A DNA stretch of 64,000 nucleotides from Lamellibrachia satsuma (GCA_033239005.1 BSQZ01000015.1:11059501-11123500); one strand, 5' to 3'; shown: positions 1 to 11,192, counted from the stretch's first letter. The notes: a model not told the origin generated them from the letters alone. Made by a program: numbers and translations.

Positions 1-654
1 ACCCAGGTCGTCTCGTCCACTATGCTGCCGTACACAACACAACTTCAATATAGAAAGTTTCAGGTGCCCCTTTTACCCTGACAGAAGACTTTCATTATAA
101 CAACGGTTACGGTCAATCCCCCAAGGTACGATAATTACTAGTGCATTGGAAAATACATTTTACAAATTAAACACAAATAATCTTAAACATTACAAAGATG
201 GGCTTGCTATGGAATGACAGAAGCAACGCCCCAGGAAGCCACCGTGAATGGTCACGTGGAGTCTGAATAAAAGAATGCTATTAACATCAACAAGCGACGA
301 TCAGCAAGTGACGAATTTGTGTTATGGATAGGGCCTAATCGTTTCTGTCGGACAGCGTAAACACGATTAATGTCATTATTCACCATTTACAGTAATCTCA
401 GTGTGTCCTTGGTTGAGCTTAGGAAGATAAAGAGAAACATCCGCATTCATAATGTCCACACATAGGTGTGAATAGTTGAAATGTCAGAGCGTAAAATGGA
501 ATTACGAGATAAGCCATGAGTAACTAAATGGGGTCGAGGAATCCAGGACATAACACCCTCCCTCTTTAACGCCAAATGCCCGGATCTGTCCGCCTCAGAG
601 ACAATTTAGAAGTTTTGTCAATATTTATATTAAAGCTGAGGGTGTTTTTTCCGA
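1..654. other. Intergenic stretch, no gene seen
   Basis: No open frame with coding character, RNA gene or clear repeat was recognised here. It ends where the 30-bp minisatellite begins. Confidence 0.5.
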
Positions 655-1030
655 TATAGCACCGTGAAGACACCGGTGTCATGATCTAGCACTGTGAAGA
701 GACCGGTGTCCTGATCTAACACCGTGAAGGCACCGATGTCATGATCTAGCACTTTGAAGGCACCGATGTCATGATCTAGCACTTTGAAGGCACCGATGTC
801 ATGATCTAACACTTTGAAGGCACCGATGTCATGATCTCTAACACTTTGAAGACACCGGTGTCATGATCTAGCACTGTGAAGACATTGATGTCATGATCTA
901 GCACTATGAAGGCACCGATGTCACGATCTAGCACTGTGAAAACACCTGTGTCATGATCTAGCACTGTGAAGGCACCGATGTTATGATCTAGCACCGTGAA
1001 GGCAACGATCGATGTCATGATCTGGCACAG
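655..1030. repeat. 30-bp minisatellite, about 12 copies
   Basis: Direct reading shows a tandem unit of about 30 bp with the core CACCGATGTCATGATCTAGC followed by a short ACTTTGAAGG-like spacer. Copies differ by a few substitutions and small indels. Because 30 is divisible by three, the minus strand stays open and reads as a repeated LDHDxGxFTV peptide. I regard that as a by-product of the array and not a gene. Confidence 0.92.
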
Positions 1031-1500
1031 CAATACGTAAAAGATGAGTACGATTTGTGGTTTTCTTTTAAATCGCTTAATCCTTTCATACCATACAGCT
1101 TAGAGTTTAGTTAATTAATTTTGAATGTATGTTAATTTGATTACGTGGCAACTTAGGACGCATGTGGAAGAGCACGTAGATGTTTGCTGACGTGTGTTGA
1201 TCGTCGTCACCGTATACAACCTCTCATCATTAAATCAATGTTTACCAACATATCTCAGTTCGACATCCGATATTCCTGCTTGTTTACCACACACCTATTC
1301 ATTGTACTATTAGCTTTATTTATCTCCCACCTGCCCTACTTCCCCTGATTAGACGCGTCGAGGGTGTGTCACGTCGTGCCAGTCACCGTGTCACGTCACC
1401 ACACTGTGGGACGGTGGCTAAAATAGTCCGTGGTCAACACGAATGACTTTAGAGGCATGTTCGGTGGAGTGACGTCAAGTTGTTGCTAGGCATTCAGTGA
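1031..1500. other. Upstream flank of the C-type lectin gene
   Basis: About 470 bp between the minisatellite and the lectin TATA box. No coding frame is recognised. It contains several GTCACG and GTGACGTC-like words near 1360-1480 that could be promoter elements, but that is speculative. Confidence 0.4.
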
Positions 1501-1504
1501 AAGG

Positions 1505-1562
1505 TATATAATGCACGCCTTTACATCGTAGACGGCATATGTTCAACTGCTGTGTTTTTACG
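1505..1562 (+). promoter_or_regulatory. TATA box and non-coding first exon of the lectin gene
   Basis: TATATAAT begins at 1505. A strong donor (CG followed by GTAAGT) follows at 1563, and a matching acceptor (CTTCCTTTAG) ends at 1733, 27 bp before the start codon. The simplest reading is transcription starting near 1535, a short 5' UTR exon ending at 1562, and a second exon starting at 1734 that carries the ATG at 1761. The start site itself is inferred. Confidence 0.6.
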
Positions 1563-1760
1563 GTAAGTAGGTTTGTAGGATATCGTTAAAAAGGGGACAT
1601 TTCTTATTTATTAACGATTCTCTGGAGCACTGCAACTTTGTTGTAGAAAACGATATGTTTTATTGCCAGTTCTACCAGAGCAAATTTATGCAAATGATTA
1701 TTTTACTTAGTTATGTTTATTTTCTTCCTTTAGGTATCAACATACGAAGACATCAATAAA

Positions 1761-2760
1761 ATGGTCAACCGATCGCTGATTTTAAGAGGTATGTTTAGGA
1801 TTACACGGTATATTTAACAGTATACGTTTCAATCTATGATAGCTCTTTTACAATTAACAGTATGGTAGTATGGTAGTATGGTAGTATGGTAGTATGGTAG
1901 TATGGTAGTATGGTAGTATGTTATTATTATCGTTTTTCAGCTTCCCGCCACTAAATGCTAGTAATATGAATATGTTTAAAAACAAAACTGAAAAATATAT
2001 CAGAAGGTTAGTGAATTACCGTTGCCTTCCTTCCTTCCAATTGCCATCTGGTTCGATTTCTTTGGATAGCAATCTTGTTGAATCTGGTTAAATCGTTGAG
2101 ACTGTTTTCAGCTGTGCTGCTGTGTGTCGCCACTGTCGTGTCCGCGGCAACTATCAAAGACGACCCTGCCATAGGGGTAAAACCTATACCTCGACCTCGA
2201 CCTCTCTGCGGTAAGTGAGCTAATTTGTCTAGGTTAAATGTAACTTAGGCTACACAAGAATGTGTTAATTATTCGCGAGTAATTGCACGTGTAATTTCAC
2301 GTGAGTGCCACAAACGTAAAGAAAAAGTGTAAAGCGGCGAACAAACGTGTCCGCACCCGTTATCCGTCGTCGTTGCACCGGCGGCCGCTTCCTCACAAAT
2401 CGATCTGGGGGCGATTTGTGAGGAAACGGACGATGTTGCTGTTCGTCTGTGTTAAAACAACATAAAACAATGGACGATGGATGACGGGTGCTTGCATGAT
2501 GGGTGCGGATGACGGAAGCGGAAAGGTGTGTTCACTGCCGTGGTCTTGTCTTGGTCCATGTGAACGTTACAAAACTGCGTAGGTATTGGCTCAAGTGTAG
2601 GGCCTACATATAATTGATAATGGAGTGTTTTGTTATATTTCTGTTTCCAGTCTGTCCCAAAGGCTACGAGGTTAGGCGCGAGGATACAACCAAATGGAGC
2701 TGCCAGTGCTACAAGTTCGTGCGAGATCTCGCCAGTTGGGCTGAAGCCAAGGTATTGACA

Positions 2761-2804
<44 letters not shown>

Positions 2805-4128
2805 CGTATACACAGTCATGTTGTGCTGTTCGGTTCATGCACGTAGCACGTGTAATCAACTGGTCATACGATTTATCCTCATCTTTTTTATATTAGGCAA
2901 CTTGATACTATTATTATTTTAATAAGTAGGCTTGTGATGTCACGGTACCGACGACACGATATATATAATCAAAGCAAAGTTAGTTTAATAAACAGGGCAA
3001 CAGCGAGAGGGGTGTCACTACGGGGGGGAGGGGCTATATGCCTTGAACAGGGTCGATTCGAAGCAATTGATATTTTGGAAGTGGATTATCTCGGTTGTAT
3101 TAGTGATTTCGTTATTACAACCAATGGATAGATCCTAATTAACGCGTGTTAGTGTTGTCTGTCGTAGGTGTACTGCGGTGTACTGCGCGCCAGGATGGTG
3201 GAGGTGAAGGACTCGGCGACTCACTATTGGTTGCAAGGACAACTCTACCATCGGGAATGTGAGCTCGCCATTCGTACTTCAAGATTAGCTTACATAAAGT
3301 AGTTACAGAACGCTGCACCGTAGTGGAATTAAATCAGATCAAATAGTCGTCTGTATCCTCACTACAACGGGCCGACATAACGGCTTGCAATGACACCCAA
3401 AATGGCAGAATTCTGAAATATAATATCGTTTGTATTATTTTGTTAATTTCTAGTCTCATACAAGCACCATCTGCTGGAGAAGGCCGAGTACTGGCTGGGA
3501 GCCACAGACCTGGAAGTGGAGAAGGTTTGGAAGTGGGATCCTTCCAGTAAGTATGTCACACGTGTATTAATAGATTAGTCCTTTGAGTATATTTATTTAC
3601 GCGTCGTTTATCAGGTAACACAACCACAGGCAGTGGCGTGTTTACGGGGGGCATTAGGCAATTTATTTATTAATGCTTTATTCGTATGTATCCTGTTGGC
3701 CCTTTGGCACCCCTATGGCACCCCTTTGGCACCCCCTTTGGCACCACTTTGGCACCCCCTTTGGCACGTGTTTGCGAGATCCTAGAAACGCCAATGATTA
3801 CATGCTCACTTTTTTGTGAACAGTTTATGAATGTTATGATGGCAATTACTCTGCCGTACATACGTTAAATACCGATTTCCAATTAAAAGTACGATGTTTG
3901 TTTCCAGACACGTACGCGTCGTTCTTCCATTGGCTGCCAAACGAACCAAACAACTACCTGGGCTACCAGAACTGTCTGGCCATCAGGCGGCGCTGCTGGG
4001 ACGCGAAATGCATCGACTACGGCTGGTTTGACGACGACTGCTACCAGAAGAAGTTCTACATCTGCGAGAAACGAGGCAAGCTTTTAGCCAAACCGCAGAT
4101 TGATGTGGAAAAAAAAGAGAAGACGTAA
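1761..4128 (+). CDS. Secreted C-type lectin domain protein (210 aa)
   Basis: Six coding exons: 1761-1788, 2112-2210, 2651-2751, 3168-3258, 3454-3546 and 3908-4128. All junctions are GT-AG and the phases close. Residues 1-22 form a signal peptide (MVNRSLILRAVLLCVATVVSA), followed by a short proline/arginine-rich linker. One C-type lectin domain fills residues 44-190: a WLGA motif at 120-123 (the family's WIGL position), an EPN motif at 150-152 that in this family marks mannose-type calcium/sugar site 2, and WFDDDC at 177-182 where WND is usual. The last domain cysteine is C190, and a lysine-rich tail follows. It is probably secreted and may bind sugars, as in innate immune lectins. The exact ligand is unknown. 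C-type lectin genes are very numerous in marine invertebrates, so no orthologue name is given. Confidence 0.92.
1859..1922. repeat. 8-bp microsatellite (GTAGTATG)n
   Basis: Seven to eight perfect copies of GTAGTATG lie in the first coding intron of the lectin gene. The variation is likely length-polymorphic. Confidence 0.93.
2330..2530. repeat. Foldback-type repeat in lectin intron 2
   Basis: TTCCTCACAAATCG at 2389-2402 is perfectly inverted at 2412-2425 with a 9-nt loop. The pairing extends outward to about 21 bp with two mismatches. Further out, CCGCACCCGTTATCCGTCG at about 2351 resembles the inverse of the segment near 2480-2515. This looks like a small foldback or MITE-like element. No family is assigned. 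Confidence 0.6.
2758..2807. repeat. (CACG)n microsatellite
   Basis: About twelve copies of ACGC follow immediately after the exon 3 donor of the lectin gene, starting about 6 bp into the intron. Confidence 0.93.
3631..3770. repeat. hAT-like MITE end plus CTTTGGCACCC tandem repeat
   Basis: CAGTGGCGTG at 3631 resembles the terminal repeat of the element at 5055-5233, but no matching second end was found, so it may be a truncated copy. From about 3695 to 3768 there are six or seven degenerate copies of an 11-13 bp unit CCTTTGGCACCC. Confidence 0.5.
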
Positions 4129-4272
4129 AGAAGATTCCATGCGGCCTTTTACAAGAACCGATTGATATTGACGCATAAGTTAAACAATATTCGATGTGTC
4201 TATGGAAGACAACACACAACAAGACACATGTATATGTGTCCATAAATGTAACAATGCTGTGCACTGATCTTA

Positions 4273-4295
4273 AATAAAATGATGACAACAATAAA
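4273..4295 (+). terminator. Polyadenylation signals of the lectin gene
   Basis: AATAAA occurs at 4273-4278, with a second at about 4290. They lie roughly 145-165 bp after the TAA at 4126-4128, which is a normal 3' UTR length. Confidence 0.75.
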
Positions 4296-4299
4296 TGCA

Positions 4300-5054
4300 T
4301 CTGGAAATTCGTCTTGTCAATTATTAGTTTGTCTAAAAAGAATGTTTACGACTGCAAATGCCTATGCATGTGTTCGTAGACATTACGAGTTCTTAGCAAA
4401 ACTTCAAATAAATCGCGTCCATGTTGGGAAACGAAATGTTTAGTTAAAAGTGTGCAGTCCGTTTGGATCACGGTTGTTGTGTTCGGCACAACGAACACTC
4501 AGGATTGTAGACGATATGTTACACCAACAACACCTCCTTGGGAATAGTTCAGCTCTTTGCAAACTTTACTTTTAGAACAGGATCTACACAATTCGCACAA
4601 TATCTCCATGTGGAGGGCATGGGTCGATACTGAGAATGTCCTGTCCCCATATTTCCTCTTCGACAACTGGCAGAAAGATTCACTCGCGCTGGTCGGTAGC
4701 AAAGTCTGTTATGTAGGCAGGTTGAACACATAACGTCAGGAGCAGTAGGCCCGATACATCTTGTATGCAATACGCCGCTTCGCCGGGAGGCAGCTTAGCA
4801 CTCTCTGCAGTTTGCAGGCGAGAACGTCGAGAAGAGAGAACGACATTTCAGCCCCACTGTTTCTAGCACTGGGCTGGGAATGATGTCGCAGTCACCAAGT
4901 TTGACCACTGCATGACCTCGGTCTCAGTTCGAGCAATGACCAGGCGGTTGTATGATCGTCAACTTGTGTCGGTTCACGAACGTTTTGGACGTTTTGCGGA
5001 GTAGATTAAGTCCAGGATACGTTTCAGAGACGTTGTCCGACAGCTTATGCCAGT
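4300..5054. other. Intergenic, nothing recognised
   Basis: Short minus-strand open frames of 67-73 codons (4499-4770) have a cysteine-rich look but match no family I recognise. A decayed transposon is possible. Confidence 0.4.
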
Positions 5055-5233
5055 CAGTGGCGTATCTTGCAAAGGTGATGCCACGGAGGGGGCAAGGGGG
5101 GCAAGGGGGGACAAGGGGGGACAAGCTTACTCACCCATTAGTTTACCATGTAGCGACGCAACAAAAAAACACGATAAAAATGTAAGCCAAAGGGGGCACG
5201 GTTCAATGCCTCCCCCCCCCAAATACGCCACTG
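5055..5233. mobile_element. hAT-like MITE (179 bp)
   Basis: Perfect 11-bp terminal inverted repeats: CAGTGGCGTAT at 5055-5065 and ATACGCCACTG at 5223-5233. CAGTGGCG-type ends are common in hAT elements. The 8-bp flanks share the core TGCCAG (six of eight match), consistent with a decayed target duplication. The inside is G-rich (repeated GGGGGACAAG) and has no coding capacity. Confidence 0.75.
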
Positions 5234-5482
5234 GTGCCAGATAATGTTGAAGTCACCGATCACCGCGAAACGACTCGACATTAAAGCGAATGTTTAACGG
5301 AGACGGACGGTAAATAATAACGAGTTTGACATAATATTTTTATAGTTAGCAGGCAACACGAATTAGATTTCCAACATTTCCAAAAAAAATGCATCGCGGT
5401 TTTTGGATTCTTCAAACGACACCATGTCGTTGTGGCTGTCTCGTTCATTGGCTTTCAAAGCGTGCCCACTGACACTATAGGC

Positions 5483-5560
5483 CAGGGGTCGGCAACGCGT
5501 AGCTATTTCATGCGGCCCGCGGACTGACAACGATATTGTGCAAAATGCGGCCCGCCCCTG
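5483..5560. mobile_element. Short hAT/Charlie-like remnant
   Basis: It begins CAGGGGTCGGCAAC and ends GCGGCCCGCCCCTG. The first end and the inner GCGGCCCGCG word resemble hAT-Charlie termini. It spans only 78 bp and has no clear target duplication, so it is probably an internally deleted copy. Confidence 0.5.
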
Positions 5561-5835
5561 CCACATTGGTATACAAAATTACATGTCCACGTGATGAACA
5601 TAATAATATACCAAATATGTATTTTTACTTCCTTTAATATTTAATTAATTCACTTTTGCGTATGCAGACATGAAAGTATGCAGCGCGGCCCTCCTAAGGA
5701 ACACCCTATTAAACAACTGTAGCTTGTATTTAATGTGTTCACATTGTGGACAGATCTGTGCGTTACCCATTGGAAAACTATTTTCAGTAAATAAACAACC
5801 TAACAAATTTGCATTTGAAAAATAGTAAATGTCCC

Positions 5836-5926
5836 AAAAAACCATCTTGCCCCATCCTTGGGACAAGACGGTCCTTTATCTGGGGTAACATGGTCTATAA
5901 CCCCCTCCCCGTGGTTTTGACTTATA
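5836..5926. repeat. Left fragment of an element carrying the ACCGTCTTGCCCC motif
   Basis: ACCATCTTGCCCC at 5841-5853 and an inverted GGACAAGACGGTCC at about 5860 resemble ACCGTCTTGCCCC at 7161-7173 and ACCGTGTTGCCCC at 7506-7518. This suggests one older element later interrupted by the Tc1/pogo-type insertion. Confidence 0.4.
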
Positions 5927-6864
5927 CAGTCGCGTCTCGTTATTATGCGGATTCGGATATAACGCGGTCGGTCGTGGACACCGAATTTGGGCCTGCTTAA
6001 ACCTACTTAGAATTACTTTGACAATTCTCAAGAAACATTAGGCGAACAATGTCAGTGAATGAGTATCAACGTTTTGTTTGTTTTGCTGTCGCTCGCTTCG
6101 CTTCGATGGTTTGTAAATTGCAATCGAGATTCACAAATACGCCTCGCGTAAGAATCAGATAAACAGTTTTAAATGCATTTAGTATGCAATGCCAACATAA
6201 CACTTGGGTGAAATGACATGTTTCCATTACAGCGTAAATTTAATCGTTTTCGCGACGCGAAACCAACATGTCAAATTCCTAACCCAAGACTCTACCGGTG
6301 CGCGAAAATACGAATTCGCCATCCGCACATGAAGTGATGAATTGATGTTAAGTGGTGCGTAATAAAATTATGCTTCGTTCGAGATCAGTTGAAAGTCGAA
6401 ATGAAACAATTATTAATTCTACCTATTGTCATTTTCTGTTTTTATCAGCTTACATACTACGTTTATCAAATCATAACTTATACGTTTTCGGCTGCTCAGG
6501 TCCAGGTTATTATTTTTGATTCGTAGGCCTATTGGTCCAATACGTCATCATCGTAGTAGATCTGTTCCATAACGGTTTACGTACATGTGTTTTATTCAGT
6601 TCACGAGTCAAGAGTGTGTGACATTTAAAAATAATACACGTTGATGCTAGTATACTCGTTTAATAAGTTTCATAAACTGCATATTGCCGTATAAGACAAT
6701 GCTGCAAGCACACGGATCTTCGACAGCGTTCTTGGGATTGGTGCAGCGATCGCTGTTGTTTAGTAGCTCCCTGGTGGCAGATATGAGAACACCTAACGCG
6801 ACTCGCGTACAACGCGGTCCGAAGTCGTGGACCCCGACCATCGCCTTATAACGAGGCTCGACTG
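5927..6864. mobile_element. Non-autonomous pogo/Tigger-like (Tc1/mariner) element
   Basis: The left end CAGTCGCGTCTCGTTAT at 5927 matches the inverse of the right end ATAACGAGGCTCGACTG ending at 6864, with two mismatches in 17 bases. A TA dinucleotide flanks both sides (5925-5926 and 6865-6866), as in Tc1/mariner insertions. No transposase frame remains in the 938 bp. The family call rests on the end sequence and TA duplication only. Confidence 0.78.
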
Positions 6865-6866
6865 TA

Positions 6867-7570
6867 TGAACGAACTATTGCCTGAAATTAAAATGTCTAT
6901 TATATACAAATGGTATGATAGTAATATATCAGGCCATTATGGTTGTTAAATTTAAATGGGAGCTAACATATAATACATATCTTGCAATCCATACATAATC
7001 TAATATTGGTTTTGTGATATTCCATCATAATTACAGCCTACGTGCTAGCAGAACGTCAATTATGCAATGTTCGTATTATAGTCAATGTATTAAACATAAT
7101 TGGTCATGTGTAATAAATTTGACAAAGTGTCACCATGTGTGTGTGGGATAAGACATAGGGACCGTCTTGCCCCATATGCAAGGGGACTGTCTTTCCCCAG
7201 AGACGTGTGTCTTAATAAGATGTATACAAAGCACAACATACTATTCCACATGTTGTATTGTTTGATCTGTCAACTGATTAATAATATTATCATGTCACCA
7301 ATTAAGTCCATGATTAATGATTCACACCGTTGTATGGTGAGCTTCACCATTTTACTATTGGAAAAATATTAGATCAATGCATATAATAGTGCACATAAAA
7401 GTTTAAAAACACACTGATTTAATTACGTCTGTCTCATGTTGCTGAACTTTCGGGCGGGTATCAGATAGAATTAGCTTAATTTTGCACCAGATTTTGCCCC
7501 CAGGGACCGTGTTGCCCCAGGTTACCCCGCTACCTTATTTGTGTTTGAGTGATAATGTGTTGTTTTAACT
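6867..7570. repeat. AT-rich stretch with two ACCGTnTTGCCCC motifs
   Basis: No gene is seen. The motif copies at 7161 and 7506 are the probable right part of the interrupted element that starts near 5836. Its right end is undefined. Confidence 0.4.
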
Positions 7571-8124
7571 AACGTTCATCGCCTGCCAGCGAAATGGCGA
7601 ACGGAGTTGTACGCTGATGGAAAAGGTTCAAGACTAAGGAGGTGCCAAGCAAAGCTCATCAGGGCACACTCCATCATCCAACGGGAAAGCCCGTGTGGCA
7701 AGTCGATGAAAATGCAGAAGGTAATAAGGGTCGCCGTGAAGATTAAGCTGTGTTCGCTCTCGCTGTCTAAACTACCGGCAGTTCCAGCAGCGCGATATGA
7801 AGAACTCCTGTAGTACACCGAAGTAAGCTGAGGCGCGCAGGAACAAGTCTGCTGCCCGGTGTGGGCCACTTGGTGGCGCAGCAACATCCCCAGCAACATA
7901 CTTCAGTGTCACACGGGTCAACATGGCATCAGCGGCATGCCAACAACACGTAACCTGAATAATGTGATAATTTGATGACGCCGGCATGTGAATATTATTT
8001 CACAATCGTTTTGTTACGAAACTGATGAAGTAAGCAATATTTTGTATTATTTAGGTTTGTAACAGACAGTTTGATTTTGTCACAGAAATACTGCGGCAGT
8101 TGTGTAATGTATAATAATTACGAA
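7571..8124. other. Unassigned stretch
   Basis: Open frames of 68-107 codons exist on both strands (for example 7576-7899 minus), but none resembles a known family and no splice structure supports them. The higher GC content suggests a decayed transposon. Confidence 0.3.
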
Positions 8125-9040
8125 TGTAGGACAACCCCCCCCCCCAACAGGACACAATCCCCCAGACAAAAGCCCCCACCCACCCAGACATAATCCCCCA
8201 CCTAAAGGCAACTTACAAAACACCCCCGCCCCCATCCAAAACATTTCTTTTCGTGTTTTCATAGCGCTATGTAGAACTAAACATGATTCCTTTTTATCAT
8301 TCAATGTATTTCCTTATAATTCTTGATTTTACCACAATTTTCGTTTTCAACCAAGATTTGAAAACGAAAAGCCAGTAAACACGTCATGTACAATTCACCA
8401 CAACCACGTCACCCTCCTGGCTCCATACTGTCTGTCTACCTCTGAAGTCACGGCAGTACAGGCACGGCTATTGTTGTCTACCTCTGAAGTCACGGCAGTA
8501 CAGACACGGCTATTGTTGTCTACCTATGAAGTCACGGCAGTACAGGCACGGCTATTGTTATCTACCTCTGAAGTCACGGCAATGGAGGCACGGCTATTGT
8601 TGTCTACCTCTGAAGTCACGGCAGTACAGGCACGGCTATTGTTATCTACCTCTAAAGTCACGGCAAGGGAGGCACGGCTATTGTTGTCTACCTCTGAAGT
8701 CACGGCACTACAGGCACGGCTATTGTTGTGTCTACAGAGGGCTACAGATACAGCAACACAAATGTACACATCTTTCTAGCATCTCTGAGTCATCGACGTG
8801 GAGGCCATACAGAGAAAAAAGGTGGAAATAAGTTCTAATGTTGTAATGTGTACACTACAAATGTACACATTAATAAATATATTGATAAGTGCAAATAAAG
8901 ATTATTACTAATACTGCGTGTTTTATTGTTTAGCTATGTGAGGAGGGGGATTATATCCTAGTTTCCATTTAGGTGGGGGGATTATGTCCGGGGAGGTTTT
9001 TGTTTGGGAGGATTGTGTACAGGGGGAATTTGTCCGTACA
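8125..9040. mobile_element. Element with long G/C-rich inverted ends enclosing a minisatellite
   Basis: The C-rich block 8125-8215 is the approximate reverse complement of the G-rich block 8940-9040: TTTAGGTGGGGGATTATGTC is shared, and TGTAGGACAA faces TTGTCCGTACA at the tips. The interior holds the 42-bp minisatellite and AT-rich sequence. No transposase is present. It is probably a foldback or non-autonomous DNA element of unknown family. Confidence 0.6.
8436..8735. repeat. 42-bp minisatellite, seven copies
   Basis: The unit begins CTACCTCTGAAGTCACGGCA and continues with GTACAGGCACGGCTATTGTTGT. Copies differ by a few substitutions. Since 42 is divisible by three, several frames stay open, giving LSTSEVTAVQARL-type repeat peptides that I do not regard as genes. 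Confidence 0.94.
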
Positions 9041-9129
9041 CCAATAATGACAGGTACCCCCGTTTGATACAATATCAACTGCTGTTAATACTATTACTAT
9101 TCTCAGAAACTTGTTACTTAGGCAAACAT

Positions 9130-9260
9130 TTCAATTATCTGATGTAGGCCCTACTAAAAGTTGGTGGGAGGTGTGAGTTTGGTCCTAAAGGTTGGTGGGA
9201 GTTTTGTCCTAAAAGTTGGTGGGAGGTGGGAGATTGGTTTTAAAAATAGGTGGGAGGTGG
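9130..9260. repeat. Degenerate GGTGGGAG tandem repeat
   Basis: Four or five imperfect copies of about 25-30 bp with core AAAAGTTGGTGGGAGGTG. The composition is related to the G-rich end of the element just upstream. Confidence 0.6.
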
Positions 9261-10164
9261 AATTGGCTTTTGGCATTCGCTGCATCTGCGGCACACTCTA
9301 CGGTTGACTTTTCTGCACACTTTTATTTTCGGTAGGTCCACTTCTTAGTAAGTCGACAGAGCCACTAGTGTTTTATTTTGTTCAGGGGAGTATCAAGAAC
9401 TGGGCATTGGCAATGTTTTGTTTGTCTTCGCACGAGTCGCCGTCTGTTGCACCGTTGACTAGCTATACTATTCTCGCATTTTTGTTTGGGTAGGAATTTT
9501 CCATTCCTGCTTATGCTACTGCATTTAAACAATAAAGAAATATGGCGTGAAACACTTTTGGCGTCTTTACATCTCAGCCGTTATATAACTATAAGTAATA
9601 GGTATTGACGTCCACTGACGTGTCTGTCATCGTCAACGAACGATGCCGTTGGTTTATCTTTTCCATTTACTTTATAAAAACTGCTGTTTTGTTAGTTTAT
9701 TGGTTATCCTGATTCCGCGTAACCAATCGTAGTCGTCACAATGAAAAGTACTGTTATAGACCCCAGTGTGTGCAACAAACTGTGGCGCCACACCACGGAG
9801 CCTGGATAATCGAGACTTAGGCATGGTTTGATTGTTACCGTCAGACGGCACTACTGATCCAATTACATTCATTTCGGTGCCATAATTATGTAAAATAAAA
9901 ATGTGTAATAAAAATGTTATAGGTGTTTTGGATAACGAAATTAAGTTAGTAGCCAATGAAAATATCCAATCCTTAGGACAGCTCTGAGCTTTCCACTTCA
10001 TCCTCTGTTCATTTCGACACAAACTCGCTTTCCATGGGAAGCACTCAGCCACACTGCAATTACTGCTCAAAACATTAATTCATATCAGTCCACCAAAATC
10101 AGATGTTGTTACACAACTGAGTAAACAATATCGAAATGGCAACAAGAAGATTTGAACCTGTCAC
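9261..10164. other. Intergenic, nothing recognised
   Basis: The longest frame (9672-10070, minus, 132 codons) has no recognisable domain, start context or splice partner, so I left it uncalled. Confidence 0.4.
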
Positions 10165-11037
10165 TGTCTGTCAATACCCTTGTGTTATTACAGCAACATG
10201 CCCAGAACCATTGGTTAGGTGCAATATTTGTCTGTCAATGTCCTTGTGTTATTACAGCAACATGCCCAGAACCATTGGTTAGGTGCAATATCTGTCTGTC
10301 AATGTCCTTGTGTTATTACAGCAACATGCCCAGAACCATTGGTTAGGTGCAATATATGTCTGTCAATGTCCTTGTGTTATTACAGCAACATGCCCAGAAC
10401 CATTGGTTAGGTGCAAGATCTGTCTGTCGATGTCCTTGTGTTATTACAGCAACATGCCCAGAACCATTGGTTAGGTGCAATATCTGTCTGTCGATGTCCT
10501 TGTGTTATTACAGCAACATGCCCAGAACCATTGGTTAGGTACAAGATCTGTCTGTCGATGTCCTTGTGTTATTACAGCAACATGCCCAGAACCACTGGTT
10601 AGGTGCAAGATCTGTCTGTCGATGTCCTTGTGTTATTACAGCAACATGCCCAGAACCACTGGTTAGGTGCAAGATCTGAAGATCTGTCTGTCAACGTCCT
10701 TGTGTTATTACAGCAACATGCCCAGAACCACTGGTTAGGTGCAAGATTTGTCTGTCAATGTCCTTGTGTTATTACAGCAACATGCCCAGAACCACTGATT
10801 AGGTGCAAGATCTGTCTGTCAATGTCCTGTTATTACAGCAACATGCCCAGAACCACTGGTTAGGTGCAAGATCTGTCTGTCAATGTCTTTGTGTTATTAC
10901 AGCAACATGCCCAGAACCACTGGTTAGGTGCAAGATTTGTCTGTCAATGTCCTTGTGTTATTACAGCAACATGCCCAGAACCACTGATTAGGTGCAAGAT
11001 CTGTCTGTCAATGTCCTTCTGTTATTACAGCAACATG
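10165..11037. repeat. 64-bp minisatellite, about 14 copies
   Basis: The unit contains CTTGTGTTATTACAGCAACA followed by TGCCCAGAACCAYTGGTTAGG and a TGTCTGTC spacer. One copy near 10676 has a short internal duplication and another near 10825 a 3-bp deletion. Because 64 is not divisible by three, the frame advances each unit, which explains a ladder of near-identical 63-codon frames offset by 64 bp. It lies in the 3' flank of NDUFA11, just past its polyadenylation signal. Confidence 0.95.
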
Positions 11038-11192
11038 CTTTTCCTTATACAAAATCTCCAGAATTACATAGATGTCAAACATGATATTACCTCACTGGAA
11101 TGAATGACTTCTAGGTTACAATGGTACAGAATAAACAAAAGAAACTGATATGATATGGCATAACTTAGCCATGCAACCACATACATGGTGTA

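Noticed and set aside
7576..7899. 107-codon minus-strand frame
   Set aside because: No recognisable domain; probably part of a decayed element.
9672..10070. 132-codon minus-strand frame
   Set aside because: No recognisable family, and no neighbouring exon with compatible phase was found.
10165..11037. CRISPR-like appearance of a regular 64-bp array
   Set aside because: Units are contiguous with no unique spacers, and the window is clearly eukaryotic with spliced genes.
10152..11103. Series of about 63-codon frames at 64-bp spacing
   Set aside because: Direct consequence of the 64-bp tandem unit shifting frame by one each copy.
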